From the NCBI GenBank assembly GCA_028289375.1, contig JANQQK010000087.1:1-64000 (forward strand): a stretch of 64,000 nt of DNA, in the 5' to 3' direction. A program made the position numbers and the translations under genes. The notes under the pieces are model-generated. The model was not told the origin of the DNA, searched no databases, and was given only the letters and a program-made list of their open reading frames with translations. Position 1 is the stretch's first letter; every line of letters begins with the position of its first letter. This document shows positions 1 to 8,771 of this stretch, piece by piece. The stretch is from Phycisphaerae bacterium (GTDB lineage: Bacteria > Planctomycetota > Phycisphaerae > UBA1845).

Positions 1-330
1 GTAGTTCCTGCTCGCGCGGATGAGCTTGATGCAGCCCATGCGGTCGGCTTCGCGTTCGGAGGACGCAGCCACGCGGACGGCCTCGAACAGATGTTCGACA
101 CGGTCGAGAATCAGCCGTTGAAGGTTGCCATCAAACGTATCGAAGCGCGTCACAAGCGGTACCAACCCCTCGCGGTTGGCACGTTTGATCAGGCGGTCGA
201 GTGCCTCGGCCTGCAGGGCGGGATCGAGGTCGGGCAGTGCCGCCAGGAACGCAGCATCGGCGGCCGTGCTGGATGTTCGCGTCAGCAGGTCGTAGATGCG
301 TTTGAGTTTCCGCGTGAACGGTACAGACAT
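1..330 (-). CDS. Helical (HEAT-like) protein, 3' end outside the window
   Basis: Reading the reverse strand from an ATG at 330 gives 110 codons that stay open to the window edge, so the C-terminus is missing. The product begins MSVPFTRKLKRIYDLL and is rich in Leu, Ala, Arg and Glu with helix-length blocks, such as DPALQAEALDRLIKRA and LQRLILDRVEHLFEAV. This suggests an alpha-helical repeat protein of HEAT type. There is no signal peptide or metal motif in the visible part. It lies upstream of, and on the same strand as, malate dehydrogenase. I do not recognise a function. Confidence 0.6.
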   Translation of the reverse strand, partial: MSVPFTRKLKRIYDLLTRTSSTAADAAFLAALPDLDPALQAEALDRLIKRANREGLVPLVTRFDTFDGNLQRLILDRVEHLFEAVRVAASSEREADRMGCIKLIRASRNY

Positions 331-422
331 CACCCGTATATCGGCTAAAGATCGAGACCATGTGATCTCGATCGACCGATAAATCGGGGACGATTCCAGT
401 GTTGGGGCCTGTGCGTTGACGG

Positions 423-1367
423 CTAGCCGTTCAGGAAACCCTCAGCCAGCTCGACGAGTTCCTTCACGTGGGAAACGCTGGAATCAAACAGATCCCGCTC
501 ACCGCCGTCCAACTCGACTTCGATGACCTTTTCCACACCGTTGCGCCCCAGCATGGTCGGGACGCCGACGAAATAGCCCCCCACGCCGTATTCGCTGTCG
601 CAATAGGACGCACACGGCAGGATTCGTCGCTTATCCTTGACGATGGCTTCAACCATCTGGATGGTGCCCGACGCCGGAGCGTAGTAGGCGCTGGTGCCCA
701 TAAGCTTGACGAGTTCGCCGCCGCCCATCTTGGCGCGATCGATGATCTCGTTGAGTCGGGCTTCGGGGATGAACTGGGTTACCGGAATACCGGAAATCGA
801 CGTGTAGCGCGGCAGCGGGACCATGTCGTCGCCGTGACCGCCCATCAGCAAGGCCGAGATGTCCTCAACGCTGCAGCCGACTTCCATCGCGATGAACGTG
901 CGATAGCGCGCGATGTCGAGGCAACCGGCTTGGCCGACGACGCGCTGCGTGGGGAATCCGCTCTTTTTCCAGGCGGTGTACACCATGGCGTCGAGCGGAT
1001 TGGATACGATGACAAGAATCGCTTCGGGAGAGTGCTTGGCCACCTGCTCGGAGACGGAGCCGACGATCTTGACGTTTGTCTGGACGAGGTCGTCGCGGCT
1101 CATGCCGGGTTTGCGTGGCAGGCCGGCCGTGATGACCACGACGTCGCTGCCTGCAGTTTCGGCGTAGTCAGCCGTGCCGACGATGTTGGCGTCAAACCGC
1201 TCGACGGGACCGCACTGAGCGAGGTCGAGTGCCTTGCCTGCCGTCTTGTCTCCTGCGTCTGGAATGTCGACGAGGACGATGTCGCCCAGCTCTTTTGAGG
1301 CTGCCCATACCGCACAGCTCGCCCCGACGTTGCCCGCCCCGATCACCGAAATCTTCGCGCGTTTCAT
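423..1367 (-). CDS. mdh: Malate dehydrogenase (LDH-like type)
   Basis: This NAD-dependent enzyme interconverts malate and oxaloacetate in the TCA cycle. The 314-residue product has the Rossmann motif GAGNVGA near residue 10. The substrate-loop motif PRKPGMSRDD (residues 84-93) carries the Arg that marks malate rather than lactate specificity. The catalytic Asp/Arg pair is at 151/154 (CLDIAR), and the proton-relay His is in GGHGDD (His178). I chose the ATG at 1367 because AGGAGA sits about 10 bases upstream; a longer frame from 1394 would start before that site. It appears monocistronic, with 171 bases of divergent spacer to the next gene. Confidence 0.95.
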   Translation of the reverse strand: MKRAKISVIGAGNVGASCAVWAASKELGDIVLVDIPDAGDKTAGKALDLAQCGPVERFDANIVGTADYAETAGSDVVVITAGLPRKPGMSRDDLVQTNVKIVGSVSEQVAKHSPEAILVIVSNPLDAMVYTAWKKSGFPTQRVVGQAGCLDIARYRTFIAMEVGCSVEDISALLMGGHGDDMVPLPRYTSISGIPVTQFIPEARLNEIIDRAKMGGGELVKLMGTSAYYAPASGTIQMVEAIVKDKRRILPCASYCDSEYGVGGYFVGVPTMLGRNGVEKVIEVELDGGERDLFDSSVSHVKELVELAEGFLNG

Positions 1368-1538
1368 CGCTCGCATCTCCTGTCGAAAACCCACGTTGGC
1401 TGGTCATGTTGCCGCAAACCGTGAGTATAGGCGACCGCCGCACGCTGCCAAGGTCATGTGATCCCGCGGCGGCGGCTGGTGTGTCCCTTGTCGCGAATCC
1501 CGCATAATGTCCCCTGTGAAGAGTTCTGAGGAGTACTG

Positions 1539-2261
1539 ATGAGCGCGAAGTTCGAAGAACTGGACCACGGTGATACACCGATGGGGGAGATTGTCCTGCG
1601 GCGGCGGACGGTGTTGTCGCTGGGGGGTCTGGATGTCTACGAAGTGAAGCTGGATGGGCAGTTCCTGATGTCCAGCATCGTCAATGAGGCTGAGATCGCG
1701 CTGGCGCGGGATACGTTGCCGATGCTCGGCGGTGTGGACGAGATCGATGTGCTCGTTGGTGGGCTGGGCTTGGGATACACGGCTGCTGCGGCGTTGGATG
1801 GTGATCAGGTTCGATCGGTGACAGTCGTGGAGTATGTCGAGCGGGTGATCGGGTGGCATCAGAAGGGGCTCGTACCGCTGGCTGAACAATTGACCACGGA
1901 TACGCGGTGCCAATTGGTGCATGGCGACTTCTTCGCGATGGTGGGCGATTTGACGTCTGAACTCGGTGGTGCGCGATATCACGCAATTCTCGTGGATATC
2001 GACCATTCACCTGAGGCTCTGCTGCGACCGACCCATGCCGCGTTCTACACCTCGGCCGGGCTGCAATCGCTGGAGTCGCGGCTGCATCCGGGCGGATTGT
2101 TCGCGTTGTGGTCGGCAGATCCGCCGGAGTCTTCGCTTCTGGAACGACTGCGATGTGTTCTCGAACAGGTCGATGTGATGGACTGTGCATTCCACAATCC
2201 GCTGCTCGATGAGGACGATCACAACTTCATCGTGGTGGGACGGCGTCGACACGACACCTGA
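1539..2261 (+). CDS. Spermidine-synthase-like methyltransferase-fold protein
   Basis: The 240-residue protein has a class I SAM-dependent methyltransferase fold. A glycine-rich nucleotide loop GGLGLGYTA lies near residues 73-81, followed by an acidic strand end (VVEYVE) and a later VDIDHSPEA segment. The arrangement matches aminopropyltransferase/spermine-synthase-like proteins of bacteria, which are often annotated as spermidine synthase without proof of substrate. It is shorter than true SpeE (about 280 residues) and I cannot identify the full polyamine gatekeeping loop. A strong GAGGAG ribosome site lies just before the ATG. It is divergent from mdh. Fold confidence is high; substrate is unknown. 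Confidence 0.75.
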   Translation: MSAKFEELDHGDTPMGEIVLRRRTVLSLGGLDVYEVKLDGQFLMSSIVNEAEIALARDTLPMLGGVDEIDVLVGGLGLGYTAAAALDGDQVRSVTVVEYVERVIGWHQKGLVPLAEQLTTDTRCQLVHGDFFAMVGDLTSELGGARYHAILVDIDHSPEALLRPTHAAFYTSAGLQSLESRLHPGGLFALWSADPPESSLLERLRCVLEQVDVMDCAFHNPLLDEDDHNFIVVGRRRHDT

Positions 2262-2321
2262 TGCGGATGAGAATGCCACGATGGGCTGGCGGTTTTTCAC
2301 GTGGACATGATGGAGGATGAC

Positions 2322-3986
2322 ATGATGTTGGGAATCGGGCGACGGGTCGTTGAAGGTGTGTGGATGGTCGGAGTGCTTTTGCTGGCGGGAGCAGTTGTGC
2401 CGTCGGCGGTGGCCTGTGGCGGATTTTTCTGCCAGCTCGTACCGATCGATCAGGCCGGTGAGCAGATCATCTTTCGTCAGGATGGGACGGACATCACGGC
2501 GGTTGTGCTGATTCAGTACACCGGGGCGGCTGAGGAATTCTCGTGGGTTGTCCCGGTACCGGGCATCCCCGAGGTCGAGGTGGGCAGCGATCTGGTGTTC
2601 ACGTCGCTCGAGCAGGCGACGCGTCCACAGTTCGATCTGACGGTCAACGGCAGTCCTTGTGATCAGCCTGTGAACCTCTTTCCGACCGCGCCTGAGTTCG
2701 CAGCCGGTGATTCGGCTGACGACGGAGACAGCGGTGTCGAGGTTCTCGAGCGCTTCGCCGTGGGGCCTTTCGATGTCGAAGTCATTTCGAGCGATGACGC
2801 CGAGGCGTTGGCAACGTGGCTGATCGAAAACGAATACGACCTGACCGATCGCGGGCGCGAGCTGATCGAGCCGTACGTCGAGCAGGGCATGAATTTCGTT
2901 GGCGTGAAGCTGCAGCAGAATCAGGGTGTTGGCGACATTCAGCCATTGATCCTGCGGTACCAATCCGAAAAACCGATGATCCCGATTCGACTAACGGCCG
3001 TCGCAGCTACTGCGGACATGGGCGTGATCACGTGGATTCTCGGCCCGGCCCGTGCGGTGCCGGACAATTACCTCGCCGTCGAGGTCAACTACACGCTGCT
3101 CAACTGGTATTTCGGATCGACCAACGCCTACGCCAGCTACCAGGGGCTTGTGACGGCGGCGATGAATGAAGCCGGCGGTCAAGGATTTGCAACGGATTAC
3201 GCCGGTCGCGATCGCGCATTTGTTGAGCTATTGCCGGTGCCGGAAGATTTTGAAACCGAGTTGTCACGGCTTTCGGCATTGGAGACAGAGCAGTTCTATC
3301 GCGAATTGAGTTTCGGTTTTGTCTTCCCGTCGACCAAGGTGATGGAAATTCTGCGTCGACAATTGCCGTTGCCGGAGGGTATTCAGGAATTCGTTTACAG
3401 CGACGGCGCTCTGCTGCGGGAGGTGTTCAGTGCGGAGGAGATCGCATCTGCGAAGGATGCAATCATCGCCGAGTTGCGCATGACGGTCGTGGAGCCGCTT
3501 GGCCGGACCATTGATGTCCTGGACGACGAACTCTACATGACCCGTCTCTATACAACGCTCTCGCCCGAGGAGATGACCGTCGATCCGACGTTTGTGTTCA
3601 ACAGCGAGTTGCAGGATCAGGCCGTCGAACGGTCCGCCACGCTCAATCTGGCCTGCAATCTGGGGACGACGGAGTGGTCGCTGACGCTGGGCGCGGGCAC
3701 GGGTCGCGACGGCGAAACGGTGATTCGCGGATTCGGTGATTCGCCGACATTTGCAGGGCCGCCCGCGTTGGATCAGCCATCGGTGGCGACGACGGCGCGT
3801 CTCCGTGCAACCGGTGGACCGGAGTTTGTCGATGTCAACGATTTCGAGTTGGCCACCGTTGGCGAGGCGCCGGCGAACCCCATCACGTCGATCCTGTCGA
3901 TGTGCGGCAACGGTACGATGACCGCTGCCATGGTCAGCCTCGGATGCGTCGGCCTGATCAGTCGCTCGCGTCGGCGGCGTTCGTAA
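2322..3986 (+). CDS. DUF2330 secreted protein with C-terminal anchor
   Basis: The product is about 554 residues. It has an N-terminal signal sequence (hydrophobic VWMVGVLLLAGAVVPSAVA) directly followed by ACGGFFC, the hallmark start of DUF2330 proteins. The following stretch (VLIQYTGAAEEFSWVVPVPG) is also typical. The function of DUF2330 is unknown; it is usually extracellular or envelope-associated. The last 30 residues contain Cys-Gly, about 20 hydrophobic residues and an Arg cluster (SRSRRRRS), resembling a C-terminal sorting or anchoring signal. I chose the ATG pair at 2322/2325 because GGAGG lies at 2312-2316; a GTG at 2301 would add seven residues. It is on the same strand as the upstream methyltransferase-like gene. 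Confidence 0.85.
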   Translation: MMLGIGRRVVEGVWMVGVLLLAGAVVPSAVACGGFFCQLVPIDQAGEQIIFRQDGTDITAVVLIQYTGAAEEFSWVVPVPGIPEVEVGSDLVFTSLEQATRPQFDLTVNGSPCDQPVNLFPTAPEFAAGDSADDGDSGVEVLERFAVGPFDVEVISSDDAEALATWLIENEYDLTDRGRELIEPYVEQGMNFVGVKLQQNQGVGDIQPLILRYQSEKPMIPIRLTAVAATADMGVITWILGPARAVPDNYLAVEVNYTLLNWYFGSTNAYASYQGLVTAAMNEAGGQGFATDYAGRDRAFVELLPVPEDFETELSRLSALETEQFYRELSFGFVFPSTKVMEILRRQLPLPEGIQEFVYSDGALLREVFSAEEIASAKDAIIAELRMTVVEPLGRTIDVLDDELYMTRLYTTLSPEEMTVDPTFVFNSELQDQAVERSATLNLACNLGTTEWSLTLGAGTGRDGETVIRGFGDSPTFAGPPALDQPSVATTARLRATGGPEFVDVNDFELATVGEAPANPITSILSMCGNGTMTAAMVSLGCVGLISRSRRRRS

Positions 3987-4096
3987 TGGCTGCCAGAGAA
4001 TCGGCCTGACAATTCATGACTTTCCCGGCTGCGTGACGACGTGTATAACGGTTTCGGCGTGGTCATGGCCGACTGCGTTCATGCCGGGAGAGTCAC

Positions 4097-4954
4097 GTGG
4101 ATCAGCGTCCCATTGCCGTTTTTGATTCGGGTCTTGGCGGGTTGACCGTCGTGCGGTCGCTGCGTGAGCGTCTGCCGGCAGAAGACATCGTCTACTTCGG
4201 CGACACCGCCCGCGTGCCGTACGGTACCAAGACACCCGATACGGTCATGCGGTTCTCACGCGAGATATCCGCGTTTCTGATGCGGATGAACCCCAAATGC
4301 ATCGTGGCTGCGTGCAACACCGCCAGCGCCGTCTGCCTGCCGCGACTGGGCGAGGATGTCCCCGTGCCGATGGTCGGCGTCGTGACACCCGGGGCCGCGT
4401 CGGCGGTCGAAACGACCCGGCCGGGCGATCTGGTGGCGGTCATCGGCACAGAAGCCACCATCGCATCCAATGCCTACCGCAACGCGATTCACGCCATCGA
4501 CAGCACCCGATCGGTGGTGCAGGTGGCTTGTCCGCTGTTCGTACCCATCGTCGAGGAGGGGGTCTACGCGTCGGATCCGATCGTCCGGATGGCCGTCGAT
4601 CGCTATCTGGCGCCCCTGCGGCGTCTGAAACCGACGGCGGTTCTGCTTGGCTGCACGCATTACCCCATGATTCGGACCGCCATCGCCGAGTATCTCGGGG
4701 CCAGCGTCGCGTTAATCGACTCGGGTGATGCCACAGCCGACGAGGTCGGCGACACGCTGCGGCGGAGCGGGGCATTGTCCGACCTTGCCAGTGCCGGTAG
4801 CCTACATTGCTATGTCAGCGATCATCCACGTCGATTCCAGACCGTCGGCTCGCATTTCCTCGGTTCGTCGATCCCGGACGTCGTCCGGGTCTGCTCCGAG
4901 GAACTCGCGCGTGGAGCCGACGCACTCTCGTCGAGGCCACGTGCATCGGCGTAA
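4097..4954 (+). CDS. murI: Glutamate racemase
   Basis: The enzyme converts L- to D-glutamate for peptidoglycan synthesis in the cytoplasm. The 285-residue product has the N-terminal FDSGLGGLTV motif. The first catalytic Cys is in AACNTAS (Cys73), and the second is in LLGCTHYPM (Cys186) with its partner His188. Length and motif order match the family. The start is GTG with GGGAG just upstream. The 3' end overlaps the next gene by 14 bases, suggesting translational coupling. An intact murI is consistent with a peptidoglycan-containing planctomycete. Confidence 0.96.
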   Translation: MDQRPIAVFDSGLGGLTVVRSLRERLPAEDIVYFGDTARVPYGTKTPDTVMRFSREISAFLMRMNPKCIVAACNTASAVCLPRLGEDVPVPMVGVVTPGAASAVETTRPGDLVAVIGTEATIASNAYRNAIHAIDSTRSVVQVACPLFVPIVEEGVYASDPIVRMAVDRYLAPLRRLKPTAVLLGCTHYPMIRTAIAEYLGASVALIDSGDATADEVGDTLRRSGALSDLASAGSLHCYVSDHPRRFQTVGSHFLGSSIPDVVRVCSEELARGADALSSRPRASA

Positions 4955-5732
4955 CCTGCTTCTGCTATTGACGTTGGCGTTTCCGGTTGTCGCCGGATGC
5001 TCGAACCGACCCACCAAGGTCGGGTCCGTGTTGATCTCCGAAGGCGGCGCCAAGAAGCACGTCCACACCGCCATGACGGGTCTGCACGCCGACGAACGTC
5101 GCCACGCCATTCAGCAGTTGAAGGTCACACGGCATGCCCGTAAGGATTTCGTCGTCGACGCCGCCCTGTCGGTCGCCAAGCTCGATCCGTCCGACAGCGT
5201 CCGTGTTGCCGCTGTTCAGTTGGCCGTGCAATCTGAGCGTGCCGACGTTGCCCGGGAACTGATCAGCGTGGTCTTGCGGGAAAAGGGTACGCTGCAGGCC
5301 AGCGCTCGGGTACGGGAGGAGATTGTCCGCGGACTGACCGACATGGTGCTCGCCGGCGCGATTCCCGCAGAGGACGATGAAGCCGTCGGGTCGACGGTCG
5401 CTCAGCTTGCCCGGCTGGATCCGTCGCGAAACGTACGGATCGCCGCTGCCCGTATGCTGGGACATTACCCGCGCAAGGAGGCGGTTCAGGTTCTGGTGGC
5501 CGCCCTTTCGGATCGCGATTTCGGCGTGACGTACCATGCCCACGAGTCGCTCGTGCAGCTGACCGGGCAGGATCTGGGCATGCGGTCTGATCCGTGGCGG
5601 CGTTGGCTGGATGAAACGGACGATCCGTTCGTGAATGCTGCCGATGCGTCCGCCGACCGTGCGAATTGGTGGCAACGGATGGTGCGGTCCTTCGACGGAG
5701 AAGACAAGGAACCGGAGTCCGCGAGCCAGTAG
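4941..5732 (+). CDS. HEAT-repeat lipoprotein
   Basis: The product is about 263 residues starting at a GTG inside the end of murI, with GAGG a few bases before it. The N-terminus is a lipoprotein signal: HRRN, then a Leu-rich segment, then the lipobox VAGC at about residues 16-19. The rest consists of helical HEAT-type repeats, such as DPSDSVRVAAVQLAVQ, DPSRNVRIAAARMLGHY and DRDFGVTYHAHESLVQLTGQ. The last of these ends in the TGQD.G...W..W pattern common in planctomycetal HEAT proteins. It is probably an envelope scaffold protein. An upstream extension in the same frame overlaps murI and is not credible. Confidence 0.8.
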   Translation: MHRRNLLLLLTLAFPVVAGCSNRPTKVGSVLISEGGAKKHVHTAMTGLHADERRHAIQQLKVTRHARKDFVVDAALSVAKLDPSDSVRVAAVQLAVQSERADVARELISVVLREKGTLQASARVREEIVRGLTDMVLAGAIPAEDDEAVGSTVAQLARLDPSRNVRIAAARMLGHYPRKEAVQVLVAALSDRDFGVTYHAHESLVQLTGQDLGMRSDPWRRWLDETDDPFVNAADASADRANWWQRMVRSFDGEDKEPESASQ

Positions 5733-5742
5733 GAACACATCT

Positions 5743-6702
5743 GTGCGGGCGATCACCTTTTCCGATCAGTTACGCTTTGAGGACAACCGCCCCGAGCCGG
5801 TCGTCGGTGACGGCGAGTGTCTGGTGAAGGTACGCTTGGCGGGGATTTGCTCGACCGATCACGAAATTATCAAAGGGTACATGGGGTTTGAAGGCGTGCT
5901 GGGCCACGAGATGGTCGGCGACGTGGTGGCAGGGTCGTCGGCGTGGTTGGGGAAGCGGGTTGTCTCGGAAATCAACTGTGTCTGCCGCAAGTGCGACATG
6001 TGTCTGGCTGGCCTTTCGAATCACTGCCGTGATCACACGGTCGTCGGGATTGCCGGTCGGGATGGTTGTTTCGCCGACTTGGTCGTTGTCCCCGAAGCCA
6101 ACCTGCACGAGGTGCCGGAGGCGGTGCCCGATGAGTCAGCCGTGTTTGTCGAACCGTTGGCGGCGGCCTTTCAGGTCACGCAGCAGGTCCAGATCGACGC
6201 ACGGTCGCGCGTGGCCGTCGTGGGCAGTGGGCGATTGGGGCTGCTGATCGCGCAGGTGCTGGCCAAGACCGGGTGCAAGCTGGAGGTCGTTGGCCGCAAT
6301 CCGGGGACGCTGCTGTTCTGCGAGAAGAAGCAGATCATGGCCACCTCGGTCGACGCGTTGATCGCACGCAATGACCGGGATGTGGTCGTCGAGTGCACGG
6401 GTTCGCCAGACGGATTTCGGTTGGCGTTGGCGCTGGTTCGGCCTCGCGGGACGATCGTGCTGAAGAGTACGTATGCAGATGGGGCGATGCCCAATCCTGC
6501 GGCGGTTGTGATCAACGAGATCAACATCGTCGGCAGTCGCTGCGGTCCGTTCGCCGAGGCGATTCAAGCGTTGGCCCGTCGGGATGTGGATGTGTCGTCG
6601 ATGGTGGCGCGGGCGTATCCGATCGAGCGCGGGCTTGAAGCATTCGATGCCAGCAACAAGCCGGAGAACATCAAGGTGCTGCTCAAGGTCAATCCGCAGT
6701 GA
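5743..6702 (+). CDS. Zinc-dependent alcohol-dehydrogenase-family oxidoreductase
   Basis: This 319-residue medium-chain dehydrogenase/reductase starts at GTG with AGGA upstream. The catalytic zinc site is visible as GICSTDHE and GHEMVGD. The structural zinc loop has four Cys in NCVCRKCDMCLAGLSNHC. The Rossmann segment VAVVGSGRLGLL begins near residue 155. A later segment, VVVECTGSPDG, matches threonine/sorbitol dehydrogenase relatives. Substrate cannot be told from sequence. It follows the HEAT lipoprotein by 10 bases and precedes the PgeF-like gene, so the three may be co-transcribed. Confidence 0.85.
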   Translation: MRAITFSDQLRFEDNRPEPVVGDGECLVKVRLAGICSTDHEIIKGYMGFEGVLGHEMVGDVVAGSSAWLGKRVVSEINCVCRKCDMCLAGLSNHCRDHTVVGIAGRDGCFADLVVVPEANLHEVPEAVPDESAVFVEPLAAAFQVTQQVQIDARSRVAVVGSGRLGLLIAQVLAKTGCKLEVVGRNPGTLLFCEKKQIMATSVDALIARNDRDVVVECTGSPDGFRLALALVRPRGTIVLKSTYADGAMPNPAAVVINEINIVGSRCGPFAEAIQALARRDVDVSSMVARAYPIERGLEAFDASNKPENIKVLLKVNPQ

Positions 6703-6721
6703 CGCCCGGGCGAGTCGAACC

Positions 6722-7486
6722 GTGACCTACCCACCCGTCTGGCTGCCAATGTCGTCGAAACAGGGACGACCTGCGTGCGTGGTCACGCGATCGGCGTGGA
6801 ACATGGCGTTGACCCCGGGGAACCGGTTGGCTGAGGCGATCGCCGCGCGACGGCGGGTTTGCGCCTATCTTGAGGTCCGTTTCGAGCGTCTTACGGTTGG
6901 CGAGCAGGTTCACGGCGACGACATCGTCCGTGTGACGGAACCAATGGCGGGCCGTGGACGCTACCATCGGGAAGATCGAATCGCGGGAGTGGACGGACTG
7001 GTGACGACATTGCCCGATGCGCCGCTGATGGTGCTGGGAGCCGATTGTTGCCTGGTGGCGGTGTTCGATCGAGCCGGGCGAGGTATTGGCGTTGTGCATG
7101 CCGGTTGGCGGGGAACGGCTAAATCGATCACCGCGAAGCTGGTGTCGCGCGTGGCCGCCCTGGCGGGTTGTGCCGTGACGGATCTGCAGGCGGTTGTGTC
7201 GCCCTGTGCTCGGGCCTGTTGCTACGAAGTCGGACAGGACGTGGTGGATGCGTTCGAGGATGCTGGTGTTGCACGAACGGCCTTCCTGCGACGTGACAAC
7301 ACGTGGTACCTCGATGTGCAGCAAGCCAATATTGAGCAACTGATCGCAGCCGGCGTGCCTGAAAACGCTATCGAGTCGGCGGGAGTCTGCACGATCTGCA
7401 GCGATGGGTACCACTCGTATCGACGCACGGGCAATACGGCCCGGCAACACGCATTGGTCGCGGCGATTCGGCACGTGCAGGTGTAG
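6722..7486 (+). CDS. pgeF: PgeF/YfiH-type laccase-domain protein (peptidoglycan editing factor family)
   Basis: The product is about 254 residues of the multicopper-polyphenol-oxidase/DUF152 family. Members have purine nucleoside phosphorylase or deaminase activity, and in E. coli one acts in peptidoglycan quality control. The family metal site is visible: EQVHGDD, ADCC and HAGWRGT, then a Cys-rich SPCARACCYEVG segment. One departure is LGADCC, where many homologues have TADCxP. The GTG start at 6722 lacks a strong ribosome site, and an ATG at 6750 is possible. Enzymatic role is inferred from the family. Confidence 0.82.
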   Translation: MTYPPVWLPMSSKQGRPACVVTRSAWNMALTPGNRLAEAIAARRRVCAYLEVRFERLTVGEQVHGDDIVRVTEPMAGRGRYHREDRIAGVDGLVTTLPDAPLMVLGADCCLVAVFDRAGRGIGVVHAGWRGTAKSITAKLVSRVAALAGCAVTDLQAVVSPCARACCYEVGQDVVDAFEDAGVARTAFLRRDNTWYLDVQQANIEQLIAAGVPENAIESAGVCTICSDGYHSYRRTGNTARQHALVAAIRHVQV

Positions 7487-7574
7487 GCCATCGCTGCTCG
7501 ACGGCGCGCGACCTTTTCCGTACAGTCTGACCAGGCTGGCACACTGCGCCAGGCCCTTCGGGAGAAACAACATC

Positions 7575-8675
7575 ATGCAACGGCGATCCAGCATCACGGT
7601 CCTGATTGTTCTGGCATGGGCGGCCAGCGTCTCGGCGGAGGTGGTGAGCATCACGGCTGACCTGCGCAGCATCGTTCGCTCGTCGATCGACGGCGCGGAA
7701 GACTCGTTCGACGAAGCCATTGAGATATTCGACGAGAACGGTCAGGCGCTTCCGATTTCCACGCGGGCCAATCTCGAATCGCGAACCGGCGATGATCAGG
7801 TGCAAGCCGAAGCGCTGGCGATCTCCGATTTCAGCGATCCGTCGACGAGCCTGTTTCGCAATCCGCAGGAGATCGGCGCGGAAGCCAACTGCTTTTCGCT
7901 GGACGGGACAAGCTATGACATGGAAACGATGGTCTCCGAACGGCGTGTCATCGAGTTTTCGGCGGTTGAGTTGAATTTTCCACCCGACGACATGGAAACA
8001 GTGCAGAGCGCGATTTTTCCGTCGGGCGTGATCGGGGTGTGGTCGTTGAACGAGGGCATCGACCTGACCGGATTGTCTGCGGACCTGATCTTCACAGTGG
8101 ATCGCATCGATCTCGACGAAGGGGGTAACGAAGGGGGGCGGACGCAACTGATCGCGCAGCGTATCGCGCTTCGAGGCGATGGAATGGATGTCATACTCGA
8201 GCAAACGGAAGGCATCAGTGTGATTTCTGGTGGCTTGGAGATTCTGCCCGGGGACGGCGGATCGGATGTCGACGTCGATGCCATCGCAACCGCGCGGGTG
8301 GCGGTCATTCCGGCGCAGCAGATTAACTACGAGTACGACGTCATCGTCGGAGAGCGGTTCATTCTCGAAGCCACCGTGGCCATCAGCGCGAGAAATCTCG
8401 CCAATGGCACTGGCGTGACGGCGGTCCTCGGGCGTCCGTTCGACAACGCAGCCGAGATCATTGATCTTGGGGTTCCGTCGGCCACCGCCCGTCGCCTGGA
8501 GTCACGGATGAATCTCGCGCTCAGCACGTTCGAGGTCGATGACGGAGGCCTGGTCTCACCGGACATCCGCATCCCGTTTTGCGGGGTCATGGGTGTCGAA
8601 ACTGCGGGCTTGGCCATTCTGCTGACGGGTTGGCGGCGACGGTCTCGACGTGATCGGAATGCAACACCCTGTTGA
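7575..8675 (+). CDS. Secreted protein with Cys-Gly C-terminal anchor, unknown function
   Basis: The 366-residue product starts with a clear signal peptide (MQRRSSITVLIVLAWAASVSA), and GGAG lies 10 bases before the ATG. The body is acidic and predicted mostly beta, with repeated segments on definitions of values (LDEGGNEGGR, DGGSDVDVDA), and no catalytic motif. The C-terminus reads FCGVMGVETAGLAILL followed by an Arg-rich tail. This matches the Cys-Gly, hydrophobic helix and basic cluster layout of the DUF2330 protein upstream. It is probably exported and anchored or cleaved at that tail. Function unrecognised. Confidence 0.7.
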   Translation: MQRRSSITVLIVLAWAASVSAEVVSITADLRSIVRSSIDGAEDSFDEAIEIFDENGQALPISTRANLESRTGDDQVQAEALAISDFSDPSTSLFRNPQEIGAEANCFSLDGTSYDMETMVSERRVIEFSAVELNFPPDDMETVQSAIFPSGVIGVWSLNEGIDLTGLSADLIFTVDRIDLDEGGNEGGRTQLIAQRIALRGDGMDVILEQTEGISVISGGLEILPGDGGSDVDVDAIATARVAVIPAQQINYEYDVIVGERFILEATVAISARNLANGTGVTAVLGRPFDNAAEIIDLGVPSATARRLESRMNLALSTFEVDDGGLVSPDIRIPFCGVMGVETAGLAILLTGWRRRSRRDRNATPC

Positions 8676-8690
8676 TTTTCTGTGATTTTC
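8662..8690 (+). terminator. Weak stem-loop with T-rich tail at the end of the secreted-protein gene
   Basis: CAACA-CCC-TGTTG forms a 5-bp stem that includes the stop codon of the preceding gene. It is followed by ATTTTC and GATTTTC. The stem is short, so this is only a possible terminator. Confidence 0.3.
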
Positions 8691-8771
8691 ATTCTCCTTG
8701 ACCGCCCACCACGCGCTGGCTAGAAGTGTTGACGTCGAGTGTGTCAGGATTGAGGGGAAGACGCGAACATC

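Noticed and set aside
468-1298. 276-codon open frame opposite malate dehydrogenase
   Set aside because: It is antisense to a complete mdh with all active-site motifs, and its translation shows no recognisable motif.
4725-4940. N-terminal extension of the HEAT lipoprotein frame
   Set aside because: It overlaps murI, and the lipoprotein signal with its lipobox begins only after the GTG at 4941.
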